Below are positions 35,605 to 43,818 of a DNA stretch of 64,000 nt, in pieces. The stretch spans positions 248,001 to 312,000 of the forward strand of contig NZ_VTQH01000003.1 in the NCBI RefSeq assembly GCF_008763945.1, written 5' to 3'. The stretch comes from Microbacterium testaceum StLB037. GTDB lineage: Bacteria; Actinomycetota; Actinomycetes; Actinomycetales; Microbacteriaceae. Position 1 is the stretch's first letter. Each line of letters begins with the position of its first letter. The position numbers were made by a program, and so were the translations under genes. A model generated the notes under the pieces. That model searched no databases. It was not told where the DNA came from and saw only the letters and a program-made list of their open reading frames with translations.

Positions 35605-36087
35605 GTGCCTCACCATGCCCGCGTCCTGACCGTCTCCGACCGTTCCGCCGCCGGGCTGCGCGAGGACCGCGGGGGTCCGCTCGCCGTGTCCCTGCTGCGC
35701 GAGGCGGGGTTCGACTGCGCCGACCCGGTGGTCGTCGCCGACGGCGCCGACAGCGTCGAGGCGGCGCTGCGCGACCTGGTCGCCACCGGGCCCGGCCTCG
35801 TCGTCACCACGGGCGGCACCGGGATCGCCCCCACCGACCGCACGCCCGAGGGCACCGAGCGCGTGCTCGACCGCGAGCTCCCCGGCATCGCCGAAGAACT
35901 GCGGCGCCGCGGGCTCGCCGACACCCCGATGGCCGTCCTCTCGCGCGGCCTCGCGGGGATCGTCGACCCGGGCACCCTGGTCGTCAACCTTCCCGGATCG
36001 ACGCGCGCCGTGGCATCCGGGATCGCCGTCATCGCCGAGCTCGCCCCGCACGTGCTCGACCAGCTCGCCGGAGGAGACCACGCATGA
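35605..36087 (+). CDS. mog: Molybdopterin adenylyltransferase (Mog/MoaB family)
   Basis: 160 residues from a GTG at 35605. It activates molybdopterin by adenylation before molybdenum insertion by MoeA. The family core TTGGTGIAPTDRTPEG and the following RELPGIAEELR are present, plus VVNLPGSTRAV. Its stop overlaps the moaE start (ATGA). It opens a plus-strand pair that faces the larger minus-strand Moco operon. Confidence 0.94.
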   Translation: MPHHARVLTVSDRSAAGLREDRGGPLAVSLLREAGFDCADPVVVADGADSVEAALRDLVATGPGLVVTTGGTGIAPTDRTPEGTERVLDRELPGIAEELRRRGLADTPMAVLSRGLAGIVDPGTLVVNLPGSTRAVASGIAVIAELAPHVLDQLAGGDHA

Positions 36088-36527
36088 GCATCCCGCACGA
36101 CGGCGCCGTCCGTATCGCCCGCCTGTCGGAGACGCCCCTCGGCCTCGACGCGCACCTCGACGCGGTCGAGGACTCCTCGTCGGGCGCCGTCACCACCTTC
36201 GTCGGGCGCGTCCGCGACATCGACCCCGACGCCTCGGGCGCGGTCGTGGCGCTCGAGTACAGCGCTCACCCCGACGCCGAGCAGACCCTGCGCCGCATCG
36301 CCGAGAGCGCGGCCGCGGGCACCGACGCGATCGTGGCGGTCAGCCACCGCGTGGGCCGTCTGGGCGTGGGCGAGGCCGCGGTCGTCATCGCCGTGGCATC
36401 CGGTCACCGTGCCGAGGCGTTCGAGGTCTGCCGCGCCGTGATCGAGACGATCAAGACCGACCTGCCGGTGTGGAAGCGTCAGGTCGAGGCCGACGGCACG
36501 ACGGAGTGGAAGGGCCTGGGCGGCTAG
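36084..36527 (+). CDS. moaE: Molybdopterin synthase catalytic subunit
   Basis: 147 residues. With MoaD it converts cyclic pyranopterin to molybdopterin by adding two sulfurs. Conserved segments are GAVTTFVGRVRDID, VVALEYSAHPDAE, VSHRVGRLGVGEAAVVIAV and the catalytic-lysine region IKTDLPVWKRQ. It overlaps mog by 4 bp and is followed by a family D palindrome. Its partner moaD is convergent, 92 bp away on the other strand. Confidence 0.96.
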   Translation: MSIPHDGAVRIARLSETPLGLDAHLDAVEDSSSGAVTTFVGRVRDIDPDASGAVVALEYSAHPDAEQTLRRIAESAAAGTDAIVAVSHRVGRLGVGEAAVVIAVASGHRAEAFEVCRAVIETIKTDLPVWKRQVEADGTTEWKGLGG

Positions 36528-36535
36528 GCGCTCCG

Positions 36536-36602
36536 CTCGCAGATAGGCGACTTTCTCGCAGTTCTCCGTCCGGATTCTGCGAGAAACGTGCGCCTCTGCG
36601 AG
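36536..36602. repeat. Nested palindrome, family D (solitary)
   Basis: The units are CTCGCAG at 36536 and 36555, and CTGCGAG at 36577 and 36596. In-arm spacing is exactly 19 bp and inner distance 22 bp. The arms also pair outside the units (GGCGACTTTCTCGCAG with CTGCGAGAAACGTGCGCC). It lies between the converging moaE and moaD genes. There is no DUF559 gene nearby. Confidence 0.85.
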
Positions 36603-36618
36603 CTGCGGGTCGCGCGGC

Positions 36619-36855
36619 TCAGCCGCCGGCGAACGGCGGCAGCACGTCGACGTGCGTGACGCCCGCGAGCGGGGCGTCGTCGTCGTGGCGGGTGCCGTCG
36701 ACGAGGACGGCGCAGCGATCCAGGATGCCGCCGAGCGCGGGGTGGTCGGCGACGACGGCCGTGCGGAGGGCGATCAGGGTCGGTTCGGTGCGGTCCTCGG
36801 CATCCGTTCCCGCTGCCTCCGCCGCCGCGGCGAAGTAGCGCACGCGCACGCTCAT
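36619..36855 (-). CDS. moaD: Molybdopterin synthase sulfur carrier subunit
   Basis: 78 residues, a ubiquitin-like fold ending in the essential Gly-Gly (LPPFAGG), where the thiocarboxylate is formed after MoeB adenylation. It starts inside the end of moaC (ATGA overlap) and is the last gene of the minus-strand operon moaA-moeB-moeA-moaC-moaD. Confidence 0.95.
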   Translation of the reverse strand: MSVRVRYFAAAAEAAGTDAEDRTEPTLIALRTAVVADHPALGGILDRCAVLVDGTRHDDDAPLAGVTHVDVLPPFAGG

Positions 36856-37331
36856 GAGCCTTCCTCCGGGCGCGCCCAGTCGCCGGACTTCCCGCCGGTC
36901 TTCGACACGATGCGCACGTTCTCGATGAACGTGCCCTTGTCCATGCCCTTCACCATGTCGACGATCGCGAGGGCCGCGACCGAGACGCTCGTGAGGGCCT
37001 CCATCTCGACACCGGTCCGGTCGGCGGTGCCGACGGTGGCCTCGATCTCGACGCCCTCGTCGGTGATCTCGAGGTCGACCGAGGCGCGGTGCACCCCGAT
37101 CACGTGCGCGAGGGGGAGGAGTGCGGGAGTGGACTTCGCGGCCTGGATGCCGGCGATCCGGGCCACGGCGAGCACGTCGCCCTTGGGGGCTGTGCCATCG
37201 CGGAGGGCGGCGACGACCTCGGGGGAGCAGCGGACGAAACCGCGCGCCATGGCCGTGCGGACCGTGGGCTGCTTGAGGGTGACGTCGACCATGCGGGCGT
37301 GGCCCGCGGCGTCCAGGTGGGTGAAGGTCAT
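36852..37331 (-). CDS. moaC: Cyclic pyranopterin monophosphate synthase
   Basis: 159 residues from the ATG at 37331. It converts the MoaA product to cyclic pyranopterin monophosphate. Signatures are VRTAMARGFVRCSPEVV, KGDVLAVARIAGIQAAKSTP, LLPLAHVIGV, TGVEMEALTSVSVAALAIVDMVKGMDKG and the C-terminal KTGGKSGDW. It overlaps moeA upstream and moaD downstream by 4 bp each. Confidence 0.97.
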   Translation of the reverse strand: MTFTHLDAAGHARMVDVTLKQPTVRTAMARGFVRCSPEVVAALRDGTAPKGDVLAVARIAGIQAAKSTPALLPLAHVIGVHRASVDLEITDEGVEIEATVGTADRTGVEMEALTSVSVAALAIVDMVKGMDKGTFIENVRIVSKTGGKSGDWARPEEGS

Positions 37332-38551
37332 GGAATCAGCATGACATCGAGCGGATCGCCCACCGACACGGTGGACACCTCGGCGGGGACGATCGCGAAG
37401 GCCTCGGCGCGGGCGAGCGAGGCGGCCAGGTGCGAGCCCGATCCGCCCGCGGTGGCGGGGCGCACGGTCCCCTCGGAGAGGTCGATCGCCGCGGGGAGGT
37501 ACTGCCGGCGGCCGGGCGGCGTGGTCCATGTCTCGGATGCCGTGAGCCGGGCGATCCGCCGATCGATGACGCCGCGGCCCTGGAGGGCGAGGAGGGCGGG
37601 GCGCACGAACACCTCGAATGACACCGCGACGCTCACGGGGTTGCCGGGCAGGCCGAAGACGAGCCGGCCGTCGTCGAGCGCGCCGAACGCCTGCGGCTTG
37701 CCGGGTTGCATCGCGACCTTCTCGAAGGAGATGCGGCTTTCGAGGGCCTGACGCACGGGCTCGTAGGCTCCGGCGCTCACTCCGCCGCTGAAGACGATCA
37801 CGTCGACGTCGGCCGCGTGCTCGAGCAGGGCGTGGATCGCGCTGGCCTCGTCTTGCAGAGACGACATGACGGTCATGTCGGCGTCGGCGTCGGATACCAG
37901 TGCCGCCAACAGCGTCGAATTCGAGTCGGGGGTCTGGCCGCGGCCCGGAACGAAGCCGGGAGCGACGAGCTCGCTGCCGGTCGAGACGACGGCGACCCGC
38001 GGGCGGCGGCGCACCTCGAGCTCTGCCACGCCCGCCGCAGCGGCGGCGGCCAGCGCGTACGGCCCCAGGCGTTCCCCGGCGGACAGGACGACGTCTCCCG
38101 CGCGGGTGTCGCCGCCGCGGCGGCGGATGAAAGCTCCGGATGCCGCGGGCGCGCGCCGCACCTCGACGGTGCCCAGCGAGTCGGCGAGTCCGCCCGCGGT
38201 GTCCTCGAACGGGACGATCGCGTCGGCCGCGGTGGGGACGGGCGCGCCGGTCATGATGCGCACCGCCTCACCCGCGCCGATCGACGGATCGGCCGACGAA
38301 CCGGCCGGCAGATCGGCGACAACGCGCAGGGTCGCCGGGTTCTCGGCATCCGCCCCCTCGACGTCGGCGAAGCGCACGGCGAAGCCGTCCATCGAGGAGT
38401 TGTCGAACCCGGGCAGATCGTGCGCGGCGAGAACGGGCGCGGCGAGTGTTCGCCCGGCCGCCTCCGCGAGGCGCACCGTCTCGACGGGCAGGGGCGAGAC
38501 GGCGGCGAGCACGCGGGCGCGGTGCTCCTCGACGGTCAGGAGCGCACTCAC
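37328..38551 (-). CDS. moeA: Molybdopterin molybdenumtransferase
   Basis: 407 residues from a GTG at 38551. It inserts molybdate into adenylated molybdopterin. Typical segments are HDLPGFDNSSMDGFAVR near the N-terminus, IMTGAPVPTAADAIVP, RRGGDTRAGDVVL, VVSTGSELV, and GGVSAGAYEPVRQAL followed by MQPGKPQAFG and FGLPGNPVSVAVSFEVFV. The start overlaps the moeB stop (GTGA) and the stop overlaps the moaC start. Confidence 0.96.
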   Translation of the reverse strand: MSALLTVEEHRARVLAAVSPLPVETVRLAEAAGRTLAAPVLAAHDLPGFDNSSMDGFAVRFADVEGADAENPATLRVVADLPAGSSADPSIGAGEAVRIMTGAPVPTAADAIVPFEDTAGGLADSLGTVEVRRAPAASGAFIRRRGGDTRAGDVVLSAGERLGPYALAAAAAAGVAELEVRRRPRVAVVSTGSELVAPGFVPGRGQTPDSNSTLLAALVSDADADMTVMSSLQDEASAIHALLEHAADVDVIVFSGGVSAGAYEPVRQALESRISFEKVAMQPGKPQAFGALDDGRLVFGLPGNPVSVAVSFEVFVRPALLALQGRGVIDRRIARLTASETWTTPPGRRQYLPAAIDLSEGTVRPATAGGSGSHLAASLARAEAFAIVPAEVSTVSVGDPLDVMLIP

Positions 38552-39327
38552 GCGGGGGTCCTTCCGGTGTTCGGGGCGAGCGGGATCACGTCGTGGCGCG
38601 CGCGGAGGGCGTCGATCACGACGAGCCGGCCGAGCAGAGGATCGCCGGCGCCGGTGACGAGCTTGATCGCCTCGGTCGCCAGCATGCCGCCGACCTGCAC
38701 GCACAGCGAGCCGAGTACGCCGACCTGGGCGCATGTGGGCGGCTCTCCGGCGGAGCCCGTCGGAAAGAGGTCGCCGAGCACGACGGGCGCGTGCCCCTCG
38801 GGCGGGGCCGACCAGAACACCGTCACCTGAGCCGCCCACTCCTGCACGGCTCCCCAGACGAGGGGGATGCCGAGGCCCTCGGTCGCGGCGGCGACGGCCT
38901 CGCGCGTGTCGAAGGTGTCGCTGCCGTCGATCACGAGGTGCGCGCCCGAGAAGAGCTCGGCGGCATTGTCGGAGGTCAGTCGTACCGTTCGTTCATGCAC
39001 GACGGTGAGGGGCGACAGATCGCGCACGGCACGGGCGGCGGATGCCGTTTTGGCGGTGCCGATGTCGGTGATGCGGTGCGCGAGCTGGCGTTGCAGGTTC
39101 GTGCGCTCGACGGTGTCGTCGTCGATGATCACGAGCTCGCCGACGCCGGCCGCGGCCAGCGCGAGCAGGACGGGGGAGCCGAGGCCCCCGGCGCCGACGA
39201 CCGCGATCCGTGCCGCAGCCAGGCGGCGCTGCCCCTCCTCGCCGATCGCGGCGAGCACGGCGTGGCGCGCGGTGCGGATGAGTTCTTCGGGGGCGAGGGC
39301 GGCCACCGGCTCGACCAGCGGCTTCAT
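38548..39327 (-). CDS. moeB: ThiF/MoeB-family adenylyltransferase
   Basis: 259 residues from the ATG at 39327. It adenylates the MoaD C-terminus. The nucleotide-binding motif VVGAGGLGSPVLLALAAAGVGEL and the acidic IIDDDTVERTNLQRQ are intact, and PPTCAQVGVLGSLCVQVGGMLATEAIK carries the active-site region. The zinc-binding CxxC pairs of E. coli MoeB are not evident, and there is no C-terminal rhodanese domain. Overlaps of 4 bp link it to moaA and moeA. Confidence 0.93.
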   Translation of the reverse strand: MKPLVEPVAALAPEELIRTARHAVLAAIGEEGQRRLAAARIAVVGAGGLGSPVLLALAAAGVGELVIIDDDTVERTNLQRQLAHRITDIGTAKTASAARAVRDLSPLTVVHERTVRLTSDNAAELFSGAHLVIDGSDTFDTREAVAAATEGLGIPLVWGAVQEWAAQVTVFWSAPPEGHAPVVLGDLFPTGSAGEPPTCAQVGVLGSLCVQVGGMLATEAIKLVTGAGDPLLGRLVVIDALRARHDVIPLAPNTGRTPA

Positions 39328-40535
39328 CCGCCGATCGCGCTCATCGTGCGCTCCGGCTGGACGAAGTCGGCACGCGCCAGGCCCACGCGGTCGGATCCGT
39401 GCGCACGGGGCTTGGCCCACATGGCATCCCGCCAGACCTGCGCGATGCCGGCGTCGTCGGTTCCCTCGCGCAGGGCCGAGAGCAGGTCGGTCTCTTCGTG
39501 CGAGAACAGGCACGAGCGCACCTTGCCGTCGGCGGTGACGCGCGTGCGCGTGCAGGCGGCGCAGAAGGGTTCGGTGACCGAGGAGATGATGCCGATGTGC
39601 CCGGCCACGGCCGTCTCCCCGGGGCGGCGCACCTCCCAGCGCTCGGCGGGAGCGGCGCCGCGGCCGCGCGGGTCGGCCGTCAGGGTGAAGGCCTCTTCGA
39701 TCGCGGCGCGGATGTCGCGGGCGGGGATGACATTCGTCGCCGACCACGACCGGTCGCCGTCGAGGGGCATGTCCTCGATGAAGCGCATCTCGAAGCCGTT
39801 GGTCACGGCCCAGTCCACGAGGGGAACGACCTCGGTGTCGTTCATGCCGCGCAGCAGGACCGCGTTGATCTTGATCGGCCCGAGGCCCGCCGCTCGCGCC
39901 GCTTCGAGCCCGGCGAGCACCTTGTCGAGGTGCGGGCGGCGGGTGAGCTCGGCGAAGGTCTCGGGATGCAGGGTGTCGAGCGAGACGTTGAGGCGGGTGA
40001 GGCCCGCGTCTTTCAGCGCCTGCGCGCGACGATCGAGACCCACGGCGTTCGTGGTCATCGAGATCGGCAGGTCGGGGTTGTCGTCGCGGATGCCGGCGAT
40101 GATGACCTCGAGATCCTTGCGCACGAGGGGCTCGCCGCCGGTGATCCGCAGTTCTTCCGCGCCGAGCGACTGCACGGCGACGCGGACGATCCGGCGGATC
40201 TCGTCGGCCGACATCAGCTGCGTCTGCGGGAGCCACGGCATCCCGTCGGCCGGCATGCAGTACGTGCAGCGCAGGTTGCACTTGTCGATGACCGAGACGC
40301 GCAGGTCGGTCGCGACGCGGCCGAAGCGGTCGAGCAGGCCGCCGTCCTGCGGGGCGCCGGGTATCGTCTTCGCCGACCGGGGCGGCGCGCCGGTTGCGGA
40401 GAGAGCGGTGGCGCCCGATTTCGCCGGGGCGGGTGCGCCGGTCGCCGGGAGGGCGGTGGCGCCCGAGGCCGTCACGGTGGCCCCGAGCGCCACGGCCACG
40501 GGCCGTCGCGTCGCGCTCGAGTGCTCGGCATCCAT
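39324..40535 (-). CDS. moaA: GTP 3',8-cyclase (radical SAM)
   Basis: 403 residues, about 60 longer than usual. The radical SAM cluster motif CNLRCTYC (Cys86, 90, 93) and the second cluster CAACTRTR...C near the C-terminus are intact, as is the terminal Gly-Gly needed for activity. The N-terminal 60 residues are an Ala/Thr/Gly/Pro-rich stretch with an internal repeat (SGATALPATGAP, SGATALSATGAP) unlike the catalytic domain. A later start would remove it, but no better start with a Shine-Dalgarno is evident. First gene of the minus-strand Moco operon. Confidence 0.95.
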   Translation of the reverse strand: MDAEHSSATRRPVAVALGATVTASGATALPATGAPAPAKSGATALSATGAPPRSAKTIPGAPQDGGLLDRFGRVATDLRVSVIDKCNLRCTYCMPADGMPWLPQTQLMSADEIRRIVRVAVQSLGAEELRITGGEPLVRKDLEVIIAGIRDDNPDLPISMTTNAVGLDRRAQALKDAGLTRLNVSLDTLHPETFAELTRRPHLDKVLAGLEAARAAGLGPIKINAVLLRGMNDTEVVPLVDWAVTNGFEMRFIEDMPLDGDRSWSATNVIPARDIRAAIEEAFTLTADPRGRGAAPAERWEVRRPGETAVAGHIGIISSVTEPFCAACTRTRVTADGKVRSCLFSHEETDLLSALREGTDDAGIAQVWRDAMWAKPRAHGSDRVGLARADFVQPERTMSAIGG

Positions 40536-40609
40536 GGGTTGAGCCTAGGTCAGCGCGGGGCCGACGCGGGCGGCCGGACGCCGTCTCAGAGGGACGATAC
40601 GGTCGGGGG

Positions 40610-41005
40610 ATGCCGAACACCTTCCGCATCGCGCAGGCCGCGCGTCTGCTCGGAGTCAGCGACGACACCGTGCGCCGGTGGATCGATCAGGGCGTCCTCC
40701 CCACGACGGGGGCGTCGCCGACGGAGATCCCGGGTGCGGCGCTCGCCGAGCGGGCCGTGGCGCTCGCGGCCGAGCCGGACGACCCGACCGCGATCGCCTC
40801 GAGCGCCCGCAACCGCTTCGTGGGGATCGTCACCCGCGTGCAGATCGACGGGCTCATGGCGCAGGTCGACCTGCAGTGCGGACCGCACCGCGTCGTGTCG
40901 CTGATGTCGGCCGAGGCGGCCGAGGAGCTCGCCCTCGAGCCGGGCTCGCTCGCGGTGGCGTCGGTGAAGGCGACGGTCGTGACGCTGGAGGCGCCGCGCG
41001 GCTGA
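40610..41005 (+). CDS. HTH-TOBE (Mop) molybdate-responsive regulator, ModE-like
   Basis: 131 residues. The N-terminal MerR/excisionase-type helix-turn-helix reads FRIAQAARLLGVSDDTVRRWIDQGVLP. The C-terminal half is a TOBE/Mop domain (ARNRFVGIVTRVQIDGLMAQVDL to the end), which binds molybdate or tungstate. It sits between the divergent moaA operon and modABC, so it probably senses molybdate and controls one or both. It is not homologous to E. coli ModE over the DNA-binding domain. Confidence 0.88.
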   Translation: MPNTFRIAQAARLLGVSDDTVRRWIDQGVLPTTGASPTEIPGAALAERAVALAAEPDDPTAIASSARNRFVGIVTRVQIDGLMAQVDLQCGPHRVVSLMSAEAAEELALEPGSLAVASVKATVVTLEAPRG

Positions 41006-41091
41006 GTGCGCTCCGCCGGGGGACGTGCGTGCGCCGGGCCGGTGCGGGTTTTGCGCGCCAACCCCGCCGGGCGTGGTCTCCACACGCCGAG

Positions 41092-41149
41092 ACTGCATCT
41101 CGCTGACAACCCCGCGCCAGGCTGCAACCGGCTGCCAGCGGGATGCAGT
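41092..41149. repeat. Single-unit palindrome upstream of modA (family E, diverged)
   Basis: ACTGCATCTCGCTGACA (41092-41108) and TGCCAGCGGGATGCAGT (41133-41149) pair with two mismatches around a 24-nt loop. Unlike families A-D, I do not find a second symmetric unit in each arm. A small hairpin (GGCGTG/CACGCC) lies at 41071-41089, and CAACCCCGC is repeated at 41059 and 41107. It occupies most of the 237-bp gap before modA. Confidence 0.65.
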
Positions 41150-41242
41150 TTCGCGGACTGAGCGGACCCGACGACCCCGATAACTCCGCAGATGCGGAAC
41201 AATAGGATCCCAGCGAGCCGCCGGCGCGCCGAAAGGAACGAC

Positions 41243-42001
41243 ATGCGCCGCCCTCTCCGCCTCCTCGCCCTCGTCGGTGCCGCCGCCCTGCTGGCCGGGT
41301 GCGCCAGCACGGCGCCTGCGCCCGCGGCATCCGGAGACTCCCTGTCGGGAACCGTCGAGGTGTATGCCGCGGCCTCGCTGCAGCGCTCGTTCGACGAGAT
41401 CGCCTCGGCGTTCGAGGCCGCCCACCCCGATGTCACCGTGAGCGCGGTCTACGACGGATCGAGCACCCTCGCGACGCAGATCGGCGAGGGCGCACCGGCC
41501 GACGTCTTCGCCTCGGCCGACGAGAAGAACATGGCGAAGGTGGCGGCGCAGGCCCCCGATCCGCAGCTCTTCGCGGGCAACACGCTCGTGATCGCCGTGC
41601 CGAAGGGCAACCCGGGCGGGGTCGCGTCCCTCGCCGATCTCGCCCGCGTGACGACGGTGCTGTGCGCCCCCGAGGTGCCGTGCGGGGCGGCGTCGCAGAC
41701 CCTCCTCGCGAACGCCGGCGTCGCGGTCACCCCCGTGAGCTCCGAGCAGAACGTCACCGCCGTTGTGACCAAGGTCGCGGCGAACGAGGCCGATGCGGGG
41801 CTCGTCTACGCCACCGACGTGAACGGCCGCGACGACGTCGAGGCCGTCGTCCCCGCCGGCGCCGACGCGGTCGTCAATCGCTATCCGATCGCGGCGCTGA
41901 CCGACGCACCGAACCCCGGCGCCGCCGCCGCGTTCGTGGCGTTCGTCCTGTCCGACGAGGGTCGGAGAATCCTCACCGACGCCGGATTCCGCGCCCCGTG
42001 A
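41243..42001 (+). CDS. modA: Molybdate ABC transporter substrate-binding lipoprotein
   Basis: 252 residues. The lipoprotein signal ends in the lipobox LAGC (Cys20). ModA features follow: VEVYAAASLQRSFDEIASAFE, YDGSSTLATQIGEGAPADVFASADEKNM, FAGNTLVIAVPKGNP and DAGLVYATDV. The oxyanion-binding serines and tyrosine lie in these segments. AAAGGAAC precedes the ATG. Overlap with modB (GTGA). Confidence 0.95.
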   Translation: MRRPLRLLALVGAAALLAGCASTAPAPAASGDSLSGTVEVYAAASLQRSFDEIASAFEAAHPDVTVSAVYDGSSTLATQIGEGAPADVFASADEKNMAKVAAQAPDPQLFAGNTLVIAVPKGNPGGVASLADLARVTTVLCAPEVPCGAASQTLLANAGVAVTPVSSEQNVTAVVTKVAANEADAGLVYATDVNGRDDVEAVVPAGADAVVNRYPIAALTDAPNPGAAAAFVAFVLSDEGRRILTDAGFRAP

Positions 42002-42777
42002 GAGCGGCCGGGTACATCCCCCGCTGGCTGATCGTGCCGGCGGTGGTCGGCCTGCTCTTCCTGCTGGTGCCGCTGACCGCCCTGGTCGCGCGGGTGGAGT
42101 GGGCGACGCTCTGGAGCGACGTCACCTCCGAGGCCGCCCTCTCGGCTCTGGCCCTGTCGCTGGGCACCGGGGCCGTGGCCACCGCGGTGTGCGCGGTCGT
42201 CGGCATCCCTCTCGCCCTCCTCATCGCGCGCAGCCCCGCGCGCACGGCCGCCGTCCTGCGGGCACTGGTGACCGTGCCCCTCGTGCTGCCGCCGATGGTC
42301 GGCGGTGTCGCCCTGCTGTACCTCTTCGGACGCAACGGCTGGTTCGGCTTCCTCGGTCTGCCCTTCACGACCCCGGCCGTCGTGCTCGCGCAGGTGTTCG
42401 TGGCGCTGCCGTTCCTCGTGCTCGCGGTCGAGGGTGCTCTGCGCAGCACCGGCGTCGAGTTCGAACGTGCGGCGGCGTCGCTCGGCGCCACGCGCGCGAC
42501 GATCCTGCGGCGCATCACCCTCCCACTGGCCGCGCCCGGCATCGTCGCCGGGATCGTGCTGTGCTTCGCCCGCTCGATCGGCGAATTCGGGGCGACCGCG
42601 TTGTTCGCCGGCAACCGCCCCGGCGTGACGCAGACCATGCCGCTGGCGATCTACACCGCGTTCAATGGCGCGGGCGTCTCTCAGGGCACCGCGGTGGCGC
42701 TGTCTCTGCTGCTGCTCATCACCGCCGTCGCGGTCTTGCTGCTCGTGCGCGGCTGGCGACCGGGGGTGGGTCGATGA
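41998..42777 (+). CDS. modB: Molybdate ABC transporter permease
   Basis: 259 residues from a GTG overlapping the modA stop. Five to six membrane helices surround the EAA loop EFERAAASLGATRATILRRITLP. The segment VLPPMVGGVALLYLFGRNGWFG is characteristic of ModB. It overlaps modC by 4 bp, so the three subunits are translationally coupled. Confidence 0.95.
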   Translation: MRAAGYIPRWLIVPAVVGLLFLLVPLTALVARVEWATLWSDVTSEAALSALALSLGTGAVATAVCAVVGIPLALLIARSPARTAAVLRALVTVPLVLPPMVGGVALLYLFGRNGWFGFLGLPFTTPAVVLAQVFVALPFLVLAVEGALRSTGVEFERAAASLGATRATILRRITLPLAAPGIVAGIVLCFARSIGEFGATALFAGNRPGVTQTMPLAIYTAFNGAGVSQGTAVALSLLLLITAVAVLLLVRGWRPGVGR

Positions 42778-43817
42778 CGATCCCGGATGCCGCTGAACTC
42801 CGCGCCCGCATCGCGGTACGCCGCCGTGACTTCGTCGTCGACATCGCGCTCGCCGTCGTCCCGGGGGAGACCGTCGCCGTCACGGGGCGCAGCGGCGCGG
42901 GCAAGTCCACCCTGCTCGGGGCCCTCGCGGGGCTCACTCCGCTCGACGAGGGCGAGATCTCCGTCGACGGCCGGGTGATCGATCGCGCCCCGCGCCTGCG
43001 GACGGATCCGATGCGGCGCGGGATCGTGCTCCTCGGTCAGGAGGCGCGACTCTTCCCCCACCTCACCGCGCGCGAGAACGTCGCCTTCGGTCCGCGGTCG
43101 GCCGGGGTCCCGGCATCCGTCGCCCGATCCTCCGCCGACGAATGGCTGGCCCGCGTGGGGCTGCCGGGAACGGGTGACCGGCGCCCGGCGCAGCTGTCGG
43201 GCGGGGAGCAGCAGCGCGTCGCCGTCGCACGGGCGCTCGCCGCCGAACCCCGGGTCGTGCTGCTCGACGAACCTCTCGTGGCGCTGGACGCGGTGACGGC
43301 GTCGGAGATCCGGACCATGCTGCACGAGCGCCTCGCGGGGGTGACGACCGTCGCGGTCACACACGACGCGGTCGATGCCGCGGCCTTGGCCGACCGCCTC
43401 GTGATCGTGGAGCGGGGGCGGGTGACGCAGCAGGGGCCCGTGCGCGAGGTTCTGTCGGCCCCCGCCACCGAGGTCGCGGCACGGATCGCGGGGCTCGAGC
43501 GTCTCGAGGGTGTGGCGCAGGGAGGCGCGTTCGTGCGCGGCGCGTTGCGGCTGGAGTCGACGGATGCCGCGTCTCTCGCGCTGGCGCGCGCGGAGGGGGC
43601 GGAGCTGGCCGCTGTGTTCCCCGCATCCGCGATGCGCCTGGGCGCGGGGTCTCCCGTCACGGTGTCGCACCTCGAGCAGACACCGACCGGCGTGCGCGTG
43701 GTCACCGACCACGGTGCCGCCGAGGTCGCCCCGGCCGAGGCGGCGTCGATCCGTCCGGGTGACGTCGTGCGCGTGAGCGTCGCGCCCGAGCGCGTGCGGT
43801 TCGTCGCGGCGACCTGA
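42774..43817 (+). CDS. modC: Molybdate ABC transporter ATP-binding protein
   Basis: 347 residues. Walker A is GRSGAGKST, the signature LSGGEQQRVAVARAL and Walker B VVLLDEP, followed by the switch THDAVDA. The last 65 or so residues form a TOBE domain (RLGAGSPVTVSHLEQTPTGVRVV), the regulatory molybdate-binding part of ModC. Three bases separate its stop from the converging cydC stop. Confidence 0.95.
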   Translation: MTIPDAAELRARIAVRRRDFVVDIALAVVPGETVAVTGRSGAGKSTLLGALAGLTPLDEGEISVDGRVIDRAPRLRTDPMRRGIVLLGQEARLFPHLTARENVAFGPRSAGVPASVARSSADEWLARVGLPGTGDRRPAQLSGGEQQRVAVARALAAEPRVVLLDEPLVALDAVTASEIRTMLHERLAGVTTVAVTHDAVDAAALADRLVIVERGRVTQQGPVREVLSAPATEVAARIAGLERLEGVAQGGAFVRGALRLESTDAASLALARAEGAELAAVFPASAMRLGAGSPVTVSHLEQTPTGVRVVTDHGAAEVAPAEAASIRPGDVVRVSVAPERVRFVAAT

Positions 43818-43818
43818 C

